Assembly (NCBI GenBank): GCA_046330455.1
Contig: JAXLSU010000005.1
Location: 1-64,000 of the forward strand
DNA length: 64,000 bases
Origin: CAVQXR01 sp046330455
GTDB taxonomy: Bacteria > Actinomycetota > Thermoleophilia > Gaiellales > Gaiellaceae
Direction: 5' to 3'
Shown here: piece by piece, positions 56,762 through 63,881 of the stretch
Numbering within the stretch: position 1 is the first letter of the stretch
Layout of the letters: each line of letters begins with the position of its first letter
Made by a program: the position numbers and the translations under genes
Notes under the pieces: generated by a model
What the model saw: only the letters and a program-made list of their open reading frames with translations
The model's database searches: none
Told to the model about the DNA's origin: nothing

Positions 56762-58859
56762 GGCCGATCGGCTCGCGCCGTTCGCCGGGCTTCCGACGGT
56801 AGGCGCCGGGCCACACCTCCCGCGACCCGACCGGCTCGAGCGATCCGTCCAGACGCTCCCGGGCGTCGGCCCGAAACTGAAGGCGAGCCTCGAGGCCCTC
56901 GGCGTCGTGACCGTGCGCGACCTCCTCACCGACCGGCCGCGGCGGTACGAGGAGCCGGCGCCGCGGAGGCCGATCGCCGACGTCCTCGCCGGCCAGGAGG
57001 TCGTGATCGAGGGTGTCGTCGAGTCGGTGACGACGCGCTCCGCGCGGCGGCGGCGGCTCACGATCGTGGAGGCGAGGATTCGCGACGGCAGCGGCTCGCT
57101 CGTCGCGATCTGGTTCAACCAGGTCTGGCTGGTCGAGCGCCTGCGCCCCGGCGTGCGGATTGCGCTCCGCGGCAGCGTCGAGCGCGGTGAGCTCGCCGTG
57201 CGCGACTACGACCTCGCCGGAGGAGCAGCGCTCTCACAGGTTGCGCCCGTCTACCCCGGCAGCGAGGCGCTTCCGTCCAGGCGGATCAGAGCGCTCGTCG
57301 AGCAGGTGCTCCCGGAGGCCCGCGACCTCGGAGACCCGCTGCCCGCGCCGCTTCGCCAGCGGCTGGCGCTGCCGCTCCGACCCGATGCGATCGCGGCCCT
57401 GCACCGGCCAGTCTCGACCGCGGAGGCGGAGACGTGCCGCCGGCGGCTCGCGTTCGAGGAGCTGCTCGCCCTCCAGCTCGGGCTGGCCCGGCGGCGGGAA
57501 GCCCCGGCGGGGGCGCCGGCTCTCGCGCTCGGGGCCCCGGGCGAGCTGCTCGACCGCTACCGCCAGGTGCTGCCGTTCACGCTCACCGGCGCACAGGAGC
57601 GTTCGATCGGCGAGCTCGACCGCGACCTCGCGGGCACGGCGCCCATGGAGCGGCTTCTCCAGGGAGACGTCGGGTCGGGTAAGACGGTGGTCGCGCTGTA
57701 CGCCCTGCTCCGGGCGGTGGAGCGCGGGCACCAGGGCGCCCTGATGGCTCCCACCGAGACGCTCGCCGAGCAGCACTTCCTCACACTCGACGCCCTCTGC
57801 GCCGCGCTCTCGGTTCGCTGCGTCCTCGTCACGAGCTCGCTGCCGGCGAAAGAGCACGCCGCTGCGCAGGCCGCGATCGCAAGCGGCGAGGCGGGCATCG
57901 CGGTCGGAACGCACGCGCTGATCCAGGAACGTGTCGAGTTCCGCTCGCTCGCGGTCGCCGTCGTCGACGAGCAGCACAGGTTCGGAGTCGAGCAGCGCGC
58001 CGCGCTCTCACGGGTCGACGGCGGCGCCGCGCACACGCCCCACCGGCTCCACATGACGGCGACTCCGATTCCCCGCACGCTGGCGCTGACGGTGTGGGGA
58101 GACCTGTCGGTGAGCGAGATCGACCGCCCGCCGGAGGGTCGCAGGCCGATCGTGACCCGCTGGGTGACACACGAGCGGGCGAGCGAGGCGTACCTGCGGT
58201 TGCGCCGCCATCTCGCGGCGGGGCGTCAGGCCTACGTCGTGTGCCCGCTCGTCTCGCCGTCGGAGGCCGTCGAGGCACGGGCCGCAGAGGCCGAGGCCGA
58301 GCGTCTGCAACACGGTGAGCTCGCCGAGTTCCGGGTCGGATGCCTCCATGGCCAGCTACGCGCTGCGGAGCGACGGCGGATCATGGACGCCTTCGCCGGT
58401 CGCGAGCTGGACGTGCTCGTCGCGACCACGGTGATCGAGGTCGGGATCGACGTTCCGAACGCGACGATCATGATCGTGCAGGAGGCCGACCGGTTCGGGC
58501 TCGCCCAGCTCCACCAGCTCCGGGGGCGGGTCGGGCGGGGATCGGAGCAGTCCTACTGCCTGCTCGTCTCCCGTCCGAGGCAGGAGCTCACGGACGTCGC
58601 CTGCGAGCGGCTGCAGGCGCTCGTCGACACGAACGACGGCTTCGAGCTCGCCGAGGTCGACCTCGAGCTTCGTGGGGCCGGCCAGTTCCTCGGGACGCGA
58701 CAGGCCGGCCTCTCCGACCTGCGCTTCGCACGGCTGCGCTCCGACCGGCGGCTGCTCGAGGAGGCGCGCGACGTCGCCCGCGACCTCGTGGACGTCCACG
58801 GGCCGTTCGACGACGAGGTCGCGCGCCTCTTCGGAGCCGCCCCCGGCGAGCTGTCGTGA
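56733..58859 (+). CDS. recG: ATP-dependent DNA helicase RecG
   Basis: 708 residues, normal length. An N-terminal wedge/OB domain (G-V-G-P-K-L-K near residue 47, then V-E-S-V-T-T-R) precedes the SF2 core with Walker A L-L-Q-G-D-V-G-S-G-K-T, V-V-D-E-Q-H-R-F-G (DExQ/H type), M-T-A-T-P-I-P-R-T-L-A, Q-A-Y-V-V-C-P-L and L-R-G-R-V-G-R-G. It remodels stalled forks and Holliday junctions. The ATG overlaps the receiver gene; a start some residues further in is possible. Confidence 0.96.
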   Translation: MPGSVPATAEADRLAPFAGLPTVGAGPHLPRPDRLERSVQTLPGVGPKLKASLEALGVVTVRDLLTDRPRRYEEPAPRRPIADVLAGQEVVIEGVVESVTTRSARRRRLTIVEARIRDGSGSLVAIWFNQVWLVERLRPGVRIALRGSVERGELAVRDYDLAGGAALSQVAPVYPGSEALPSRRIRALVEQVLPEARDLGDPLPAPLRQRLALPLRPDAIAALHRPVSTAEAETCRRRLAFEELLALQLGLARRREAPAGAPALALGAPGELLDRYRQVLPFTLTGAQERSIGELDRDLAGTAPMERLLQGDVGSGKTVVALYALLRAVERGHQGALMAPTETLAEQHFLTLDALCAALSVRCVLVTSSLPAKEHAAAQAAIASGEAGIAVGTHALIQERVEFRSLAVAVVDEQHRFGVEQRAALSRVDGGAAHTPHRLHMTATPIPRTLALTVWGDLSVSEIDRPPEGRRPIVTRWVTHERASEAYLRLRRHLAAGRQAYVVCPLVSPSEAVEARAAEAEAERLQHGELAEFRVGCLHGQLRAAERRRIMDAFAGRELDVLVATTVIEVGIDVPNATIMIVQEADRFGLAQLHQLRGRVGRGSEQSYCLLVSRPRQELTDVACERLQALVDTNDGFELAEVDLELRGAGQFLGTRQAGLSDLRFARLRSDRRLLEEARDVARDLVDVHGPFDDEVARLFGAAPGELS

Positions 58860-58860
58860 C

Positions 58861-59619
58861 TCAGGTGAGCGCCGGTACGGCCGCCGGGAGCTCGCGCCCG
58901 AACAGCATGCCCGCGTAGGCGAACGCCCGCTCGCGCAGCGCCGCGTTGTACGGTCTGACGGAATCGCCCGTGAGGGTGCCGCCGTGCATCGCATGCACCC
59001 AGGCGGGGTCGAGCGCCTCGAGCCGGTCGACCGTGCGTCGCACGGGGTCCTCGTGGGCGAAGATGCCGATCGCCCGGTAGACGTCGACCATCGCGTCGCC
59101 GAGGTTCTCGGTCACGACGGGCGGCTGGTCTCCCGGCTGCAGGTACAGGTCGGCGGGGAAGAGGCTGCGGGTCGACTCCTCGACGACCATCATCGAGTCC
59201 CAGTGGTGCACGTGCGGTGTCTCGAGGAAACGCAGCGTGTGCCGGCCGAGCTCGAGCCGGTCGCCGTCTCTCACGCCGAGTACGCGACCCTCCGACGTGA
59301 AGCCGAAGCCCTTCAGGCTCAGCGTCGCGGACAGGTCCGAGCCGACGAGCTCCGCACCGGGCGCGTCGGCCATGAACCGTTCCATGCCGCCGCACTCGTC
59401 CCCCTCGAAGTGGAGGAGCGTCACGTACGCGAGGGTCGCAGGGTCGAGGACCTCGGCGATCGCGCGGCGGATCGGCTCGTACGCGCGGTACTCGCCGGTG
59501 TGGACGAGCGCCGGGCGCTCGTCGTCGATGAGGAACTGGTTGAAGGTGATCCCGTAGGGCTCCGCCCAGGTCGAGATCCGGTAGATGCCGCCCACGACGT
59601 GATCGATTCTCGTCTCCAC
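58861..59619 (-). CDS. Flavodiiron-like MBL protein without flavodoxin domain
   Basis: 252 residues. The metallo-beta-lactamase fold is of the flavodiiron/ODP kind: metal ligands H70-x-E72-x-D74, H139 in H-W-D-S-M, D157 in F-P-A-D and H212 in M-H-G-G correspond to the FDP diiron site. In flavodiiron proteins this site reduces O2 or NO using a fused flavodoxin; that domain is missing, so the electron donor would be separate, or the protein senses oxygen. GTG start with AAAGGAGC upstream. Divergent from a TetR-family gene, with a shared palindromic promoter. Confidence 0.85.
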   Translation of the reverse strand: METRIDHVVGGIYRISTWAEPYGITFNQFLIDDERPALVHTGEYRAYEPIRRAIAEVLDPATLAYVTLLHFEGDECGGMERFMADAPGAELVGSDLSATLSLKGFGFTSEGRVLGVRDGDRLELGRHTLRFLETPHVHHWDSMMVVEESTRSLFPADLYLQPGDQPPVVTENLGDAMVDVYRAIGIFAHEDPVRRTVDRLEALDPAWVHAMHGGTLTGDSVRPYNAALRERAFAYAGMLFGRELPAAVPALT

Positions 59620-59629
59620 GGTGCGCTCC

Positions 59630-59657
59630 TTTCAGTGCACGATAGTGTACAATGAAA
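59630..59657. promoter_or_regulatory. 28-bp imperfect palindrome covering divergent -10 elements (TetR operator candidate)
   Basis: TTTCA/TGAAA arms with inner TG-AC/GT-CA matches, centred at 59643/59644. It covers AGTGTACAAT (59644-59653), in which minus-strand TACACT and plus-strand TACAAT share one TA. A TetR dimer bound here would block both promoters. Confidence 0.55.
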
Positions 59658-59696
59658 ATAGCAGATCAGAGCACGCGGCTGTGCAATAATCTGCTC

Positions 59697-60269
59697 GTGG
59701 CACGGAAGTACGAGCTGAAGGCACGGGCGAGGCGTCAGGAGCAGACTCGCCGCCGCATCGTCGAGGCGGCGATCGAGCTGCACGGGACGAAGGGGCCGGC
59801 GCGCACGACCCTGTCGGATGTCGCGCGGCTCGCGGGCGTCCAGCGGCACACGCTGTACCGCCACTTCCCCGACGAGCGCGACCTCGCGCTCGCGTGCTCG
59901 GGCCTGCACATGGAGCAGCACCCGCCGCCCGCAGCCGGGCCGCTACGGGGGCTGGCCTCACCGGACGAGCGCCTGCGCCGGGGCCTGACCGAGCTCTACA
60001 GCTGGTATGCGACGAACGAGGACATGTTCGCGAACGTGCTCCGCGATGCCGAGGTCGATCCGCTGATCGGGGAGACGTTCGAGCTGCGCGCCGGCCCGGC
60101 TCTCGGTGAGCTCCGCGCGGCGCTCGCGGAGACGGTCTCAGACGGCGCGGCCGTCCGGGCGCTGCTCGACCTCGCCCTCGACTTCCACGCCTGGCGGCGC
60201 CTGTCCCGTAGCGGGCTCTCCCCGGGCGAGGCCGCCGAGGCGATGGCCCGCGTTCTCCACTGCCCGTGA
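59697..60269 (+). CDS. TetR-family transcriptional regulator
   Basis: 190 residues from the GTG at 59697, chosen because the ATG at 59652 overlaps the promoter palindrome. N-terminal TetR HTH: R-R-R-I-V-E-A-A-I-E-L-H, then L-S-D-V-A-R-L-A-G-V-Q-R-H-T-L-Y-R-H-F, followed by a ligand-binding helical domain. Likely represses itself and the divergent diiron-type MBL gene. Its stop overlaps the rsmD GTG. Confidence 0.9.
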   Translation: MARKYELKARARRQEQTRRRIVEAAIELHGTKGPARTTLSDVARLAGVQRHTLYRHFPDERDLALACSGLHMEQHPPPAAGPLRGLASPDERLRRGLTELYSWYATNEDMFANVLRDAEVDPLIGETFELRAGPALGELRAALAETVSDGAAVRALLDLALDFHAWRRLSRSGLSPGEAAEAMARVLHCP

Positions 60270-60805
60270 GGATCATCGCCGGCTCGAGGAAGGGGGCGCG
60301 GATCTTCGCGCCGCGCGGGCGGGAGACACGGCCGACGGCCGACCGGGTTCGCGAGGCCGCCTTCAACCTGATCGGCCCCGTCGACGGGGCCCGGGTGCTC
60401 GACCTCTACGCGGGCTCGGGCGCGATGGGGCTCGAGGCGCTCTCCCGCGGCGCGGGGCACGTCGTCTTCGTCGACGACGACCGCGCCGCCGTCGCAGCCG
60501 TCCGCCGGAACCTCGACCGGCTCGGTCTCCACGGCTCCGAGCTCGTCCGCGCCGACGCGGTCGGACGCCTCGCCGCCGAGGCGCGTGCGGGCAGGCGGTA
60601 CGATCTCGTGCTGATCGATCCGCCCTACCGCATGGTCAACCAGTCCCTTCTCGCCCTCGCCCCGTACCTGGCCTCCGTGCTCGCTCCCGACGGGCTCGTC
60701 GTCGTCGAGTCGGGCGCGTCGGAGCAGCCCGAGCTGCCCCTGCCGCTTCGCACGAGCCGGGGCTACGGCTCGACGCGACTGACGGTGTTCGAGGCTGCCG
60801 AATGA
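60266..60805 (+). CDS. rsmD: 16S rRNA m2G966 methyltransferase
   Basis: 179 residues. M-R-I-I-A-G-S-R-K-G opening, R-P-T-A-D-R-V-R-E-A-x-F-N-L-I, SAM motif V-L-D-L-Y-A-G-S-G-A-M-G-L-E-A and the amino-methyltransferase motif D-P-P-Y near residue 117. Next to coaD (4-bp overlap), the usual bacterial order. Confidence 0.95.
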   Translation: MRIIAGSRKGARIFAPRGRETRPTADRVREAAFNLIGPVDGARVLDLYAGSGAMGLEALSRGAGHVVFVDDDRAAVAAVRRNLDRLGLHGSELVRADAVGRLAAEARAGRRYDLVLIDPPYRMVNQSLLALAPYLASVLAPDGLVVVESGASEQPELPLPLRTSRGYGSTRLTVFEAAE

Positions 60806-61332
60806 GCGCGGGCTCGCCGGTCACGGCGATCTGCCCCGGCACCTACGACCCGGTGACGAACGGCCATGTCGACATCATCAGGCGTGCGGCGGCGATCTTC
60901 GATCGCGTCGTCGTCGGCGTTGTTCGGGAGCCGTCCCACAAGGAGCCGATGTTCAGCGTCGAGGAGCGGGTCGCGTTTCTCGGGGAGGCGCTTGCGGGGG
61001 TCGAGAACGTCGAGATCGAGGAGTTCGCCGAGCTCGTCGTCGACTTCGCGCGGCGCTGGGGCGCCCACACCATGGTCAAGGGGCTGCGGGCGATCTCGGA
61101 CTTCGAATGGGAGTTCCAGATGCACCATCTCAACCGGACGCTCGCCCCCGAGGTCGAGACGATGTACCTGATCGCCGACTCGCAGTACAGCTTCGTGTCG
61201 TCGAGCAGCGTGAAGGAGATCGCGTCCTTCGGTGGAAACGTTGACGGTCTGGTCCCCGACGCCGTGGCGCGCCGGTTCCAGCAGCTGTTCCCGAGCCCGA
61301 AGCCCGGCGCTCCGGTGAGCCCGCAGGAGTAG
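60802..61332 (+). CDS. coaD: Phosphopantetheine adenylyltransferase
   Basis: 176 residues from the ATG at 60802. Adenylates 4'-phosphopantetheine in CoA synthesis. The nucleotidyltransferase motif G-T-Y-D-P-V-T-N-G-H-V-D (T/HxGH) lies near residue 13, then K-G-L-R-A-I-S-D-F-E and the S-S-S-S-V-K-E-I signature. A 16-residue tail follows the usual C-terminus. Its TAG stop forms part of the next gene's -10. Confidence 0.96.
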   Translation: MSAGSPVTAICPGTYDPVTNGHVDIIRRAAAIFDRVVVGVVREPSHKEPMFSVEERVAFLGEALAGVENVEIEEFAELVVDFARRWGAHTMVKGLRAISDFEWEFQMHHLNRTLAPEVETMYLIADSQYSFVSSSSVKEIASFGGNVDGLVPDAVARRFQQLFPSPKPGAPVSPQE

Positions 61333-61335
61333 ACT
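61330..61335 (+). promoter_or_regulatory. -10 hexamer TAGACT built on the coaD stop codon
   Basis: The TAG stop of coaD (61330-61332) begins TAGACT, which ends 8 nt before the ATG at 61344. Confidence 0.45.
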
Positions 61336-61343
61336 GAGAGCCA

Positions 61344-61832
61344 ATGGACGTACTCGTTCTCATCGACAAGCTCGACGATCTCGTGCACAACGCGAAGGCC
61401 GTGCCGTTGACGGATCAGGTCCGGATCGACCGCGAGGAGATCTACGACATCCTCGACCAGATGCGGGCGACGATTCCCGAGGAGATCAAGCAGGCCCGCT
61501 GGATCGTCAAGGAGCGCCAGGAGATGCTCGCCGAGGCGAAGCGCGAGGCCGACCGGATCCTCGGCGAGGCCCGCGAGCAGGCGGCGCGCGAGGCCTCCCA
61601 GACCGAGATCGTCAAGCTCGCCGAGCGGCAGGCTCAGGACATCGTCGAGGACGCGCGCCGACAGGCACGCGAGACGCGGCTCGAGATGGAGGACTGGGCC
61701 GACCAGATCCTCTCCACGCTCGAGAACAACCTCGACAAGTTCCTCGGTGCCGTCCGGCGGGGCCGCGAGCGACTCCACGAGCGCTCGCAGGAGTCGGTCA
61801 TGGTCGGCTTCACCGACGACTCGAACCACTGA
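61344..61832 (+). CDS. Coiled-coil protein, DivIVA-like
   Basis: 162 residues, mostly one long charged coiled coil (about 45-140, with E-A-K-R-E-A-D-R-I-L-G-E-A-R-E-Q-A). The N-terminal V-D-K-L-D-D-L-V-H-N-A-K-type stretch (V-L-I-D-K-L-D-D-L-V-H-N-A-K) is typical of short actinobacterial proteins encoded between coaD and DUF177. Similar to DivIVA or ATP-synthase-b coiled coils by composition only. No signal peptide or membrane span. Exact role unknown; a cytoskeletal or septal scaffold is possible. Confidence 0.75.
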   Translation: MDVLVLIDKLDDLVHNAKAVPLTDQVRIDREEIYDILDQMRATIPEEIKQARWIVKERQEMLAEAKREADRILGEAREQAAREASQTEIVKLAERQAQDIVEDARRQARETRLEMEDWADQILSTLENNLDKFLGAVRRGRERLHERSQESVMVGFTDDSNH

Positions 61833-61833
61833 C

Positions 61834-61899
61834 GCGGCTGACGGCCCGGCTCGGCCGGGCCGGACCCGCTGTGGAGCCGGGCGGAGCCCGGCGGTCACG
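61834..61899 (+). repeat. Two-hairpin repeat element, copy E
   Basis: 66 bp. First stem GGCCCGGC/GCCGGGCC, GACCCGC linker, second stem GCCGGGC/GCCCGGC around GGA, end GGTCACG. Full length and ungapped against copy B. Confidence 0.75.
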
Positions 61900-61932
61900 G
61901 GTCTTTCGCGGCTGACGGTCATCCTTCCCCGC

Positions 61933-61938
61933 TACCCT
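61933..61938 (+). promoter_or_regulatory. -10 hexamer TACCCT for the DUF177-rpmF unit
   Basis: TACCCT ends 7 nt before the ATG at 61946. Confidence 0.45.
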
Positions 61939-61945
61939 CGACTGG

Positions 61946-62455
61946 ATGACGACGTTCAACCTCCGCACGGCGAGGCTGCGCCCGGGCGAGGAGCGGCGCT
62001 ACCGGGTCGCCGTCGAGCTCGAGCCGTTCGGCCTGGGTGGTGAGCGCTACGCGCCGGAGCCGTCCGCGCCCGAGGCGGAGCTCGGCCTGACGCGGGTGGC
62101 GTCCGGGACGATGTTCGAGCTCGCGTTCACCGCCCGGCTGCACGGCCCCTGCGTTCGGTGCCTCGCCCCCGCCGAGCTCTCCGTGCGCGTGCGGGATCGC
62201 CAGTACCAGGCGGCGAGCCCGGAGGGGGATGAGACCGTCGTCCCGTATCTCGAGGACGACCGGCTCGACCTGTCCCGGTGGGCGCATGACGCGGTCGCGC
62301 TCGAGGTCCCCGAGAAGATCCTCTGCCGCAGTGACTGCGCCGGGCTCTGCCCCGGGTGCGGCGCCAACCTGAATGTCGAGGCCTGCCGGTGCGAGCCGGC
62401 CGGGGCCGATCCCCGCTGGGACAAGCTTGCCGAGCTCAGGGAGCGGCTCGCGTAG
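61946..62455 (+). CDS. DUF177 (YceD/Rnc-associated) family protein
   Basis: 169 residues. YceD-like protein, regularly found just upstream of rpmF and implicated in 23S rRNA accumulation. It has a zinc-ribbon-like C-terminus with C-R-S-D-C-A-G-L-C-P-x-C-G and a later C-R-C, plus a central R-x-x-G-x-C-x-R-C-L pair. Its TAG overlaps the sixth REP-like repeat. rpmF and plsX follow. Confidence 0.9.
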   Translation: MTTFNLRTARLRPGEERRYRVAVELEPFGLGGERYAPEPSAPEAELGLTRVASGTMFELAFTARLHGPCVRCLAPAELSVRVRDRQYQAASPEGDETVVPYLEDDRLDLSRWAHDAVALEVPEKILCRSDCAGLCPGCGANLNVEACRCEPAGADPRWDKLAELRERLA

Positions 62456-62476
62456 GGGCCGGATCTCATCCGGCCC
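62452..62476 (+). repeat. REP-like palindrome, copy 6
   Basis: GTAGG, then GGGCCGGAT/ATCCGGCCC around CTC. The DUF177 stop codon TAG is within it, and two-hairpin copy F begins 4 bp later. Confidence 0.8.
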
Positions 62477-62480
62477 GACC

Positions 62481-62544
62481 CGTGACCGCCCGCTTCGCGG
62501 GTTCCTGCGCGGGTCCGGCCCGGCCGAGGCGTCCGCTCAGCCGC
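62481..62544 (-). repeat. Two-hairpin repeat element, copy F (reverse orientation)
   Basis: Reverse complement starts CGCGGCTGAGCGG and ends GGTCACGGG, with the GACCCGC linker and a second hairpin ACCCGC/GCGGGC around GAA. Only reverse-oriented copy in the window. Confidence 0.65.
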
Positions 62545-62587
62545 GAGGGCCGCGGAGCCTGCACGCCGGTGCGCCTTCGCGTGCAGG

Positions 62588-62593
62588 TATACT
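62588..62593 (+). promoter_or_regulatory. -10 hexamer TATACT for rpmF
   Basis: TATACT ends 11 nt before the rpmF ATG, giving a ~4-nt leader. rpmF-plsX therefore probably has its own strong promoter. Confidence 0.5.
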
Positions 62594-62604
62594 CGTCCCT
62601 TCGT

Positions 62605-62793
62605 ATGGCCGTTCCGAAGCGAAAGACCTCGAAGGCACGGCGGGACAAGCGCCGGACGCACGTCAAGCTGAAGCTCGCGTCCGTCGTAGAGTGCCCGCAG
62701 TGCCACAAGCCGAAGCGCCCGCACCACGTCTGCCCGACCTGCGGCACCTACAAGGGCCGTGAGGTCGAGCCACTCGAGACGCCGGCTCCCTAG
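62605..62793 (+). CDS. rpmF: 50S ribosomal protein L32
   Basis: 62 residues. M-A-V-P-K-R-K-T-S-K-A-R-R-D-K-R-R opening and two C-x-x-C pairs (E-C-P-Q-C-H and V-C-P-T-C-G), so the zinc-binding form. Directly upstream of plsX, a classic rpmF-plsX link between ribosome and lipid synthesis. Confidence 0.97.
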   Translation: MAVPKRKTSKARRDKRRTHVKLKLASVVECPQCHKPKRPHHVCPTCGTYKGREVEPLETPAP

Positions 62794-62796
62794 GCG

Positions 62797-63792
62797 ATGC
62801 CAACCGTCCGAGTCGCCGTCGACGCGATGGGCGGTGACCGCGCGCCGGATGAGATCGTCGCCGGTGCCCGGGAGGCTCGGATCCCCGGCATCGAGCCGGT
62901 GCTGTTCGGCCCCCGCGAGCTGATCCAGCCCCTGGCGCCCGATCTCGAGGTCGTCCACGCCCCGACGGTCGTCCGGATGCACGAGAACCCGGCCGACGCG
63001 GCCCGGGAGAAGCGCGACAGCTCCCTGTTCGCGGCGTGTCGCGCCGTGGGGCAAGGAGACGCCGACGTCGTCGTGTCCGCGGGAAACACCGGGGGCATGC
63101 TCGCCGCCGGCCTGCTCGAGATCGGCCGGCTTCCGGAGGTGAGCCGGCCGGCGATCGCGGCTCCGATCCCGGCGCGGCGCGGGCCCTCCGTCCTCATCGA
63201 CGCCGGCGCGAACGCCGATGCCCGGGCCGAGCATCTGCTCCAGTTCGCCCACATGGGGGCGATCTTCGTCGAGGAGATCCTCGGCACGCGCGACCCGACG
63301 GTGGCGCTGCTCTCGATCGGGGAGGAGCCCGGCAAGGGGAACCGGCTCGCCCGGGACTCCTTCCGGCTGCTCGCCGCCGACGAGCGCCTGCGCTTCATCG
63401 GGAACATGGAGGGCCGGCTCCTCCTCGAGGGCGGTGCGGACGTCGTCGTCTGCGACGGCTTCACAGGCAACGTCTCGCTGAAGGTGCTCGAGGGGACGAT
63501 CCGGACCGTGCTCGACGAGTTCCGCGAGGAGGTCGTCCGTACCAAGCGCGGGAAGGTGGGCGGCCTGCTGATCAGGCCGGCCGGGCGTGGCCTTCGCCGC
63601 CGGCTCGATCCCGACACGTACGGCGGCGGCTACCTGCTCGGTCTCAAGGGGCTCGGAGTCGTCGCGCACGGCAACTCGGGGCGGAGAGCGATCGTGAGCG
63701 CCATCCAGCTCGGGGCCCGGGGCGTCCAGGCCGGCGTCGTCCAGCGCCTCGCCGACCGCCTCGCGACCCAGGTCGGCGCCACCCAGGGGTAG
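62797..63792 (+). CDS. plsX: Phosphate acyltransferase PlsX
   Basis: 331 residues. Makes acyl-phosphate from acyl-ACP, the first step toward phosphatidic acid in the PlsX/PlsY route. V-A-V-D-A-M-G-G-D opening near residue 6, S-A-G-N-T-G-G-M-L-A, and V-V-C-D-G-F-T-G-N-V-x-L-K near residue 225 are diagnostic. Starts 3 bp after rpmF; the partial acpP follows. Confidence 0.96.
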   Translation: MPTVRVAVDAMGGDRAPDEIVAGAREARIPGIEPVLFGPRELIQPLAPDLEVVHAPTVVRMHENPADAAREKRDSSLFAACRAVGQGDADVVVSAGNTGGMLAAGLLEIGRLPEVSRPAIAAPIPARRGPSVLIDAGANADARAEHLLQFAHMGAIFVEEILGTRDPTVALLSIGEEPGKGNRLARDSFRLLAADERLRFIGNMEGRLLLEGGADVVVCDGFTGNVSLKVLEGTIRTVLDEFREEVVRTKRGKVGGLLIRPAGRGLRRRLDPDTYGGGYLLGLKGLGVVAHGNSGRRAIVSAIQLGARGVQAGVVQRLADRLATQVGATQG

Positions 63793-63820
63793 GGTGCTCT
63801 ACCCGCCCGCGCCGCCGTGG

Positions 63821-63826
63821 TACCAT
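63821..63826 (+). promoter_or_regulatory. -10 hexamer TACCAT for acpP
   Basis: TACCAT predicts transcription from about 63834 with a ~48-nt leader carrying an AAAGGGAG Shine-Dalgarno, fitting a highly translated gene. Confidence 0.45.
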
Positions 63827-63881
63827 CCGGCGTCCGCCGTCGGCGGGGCCTGGTCATCGAGACGAAAGGGAGACGGGGGGC

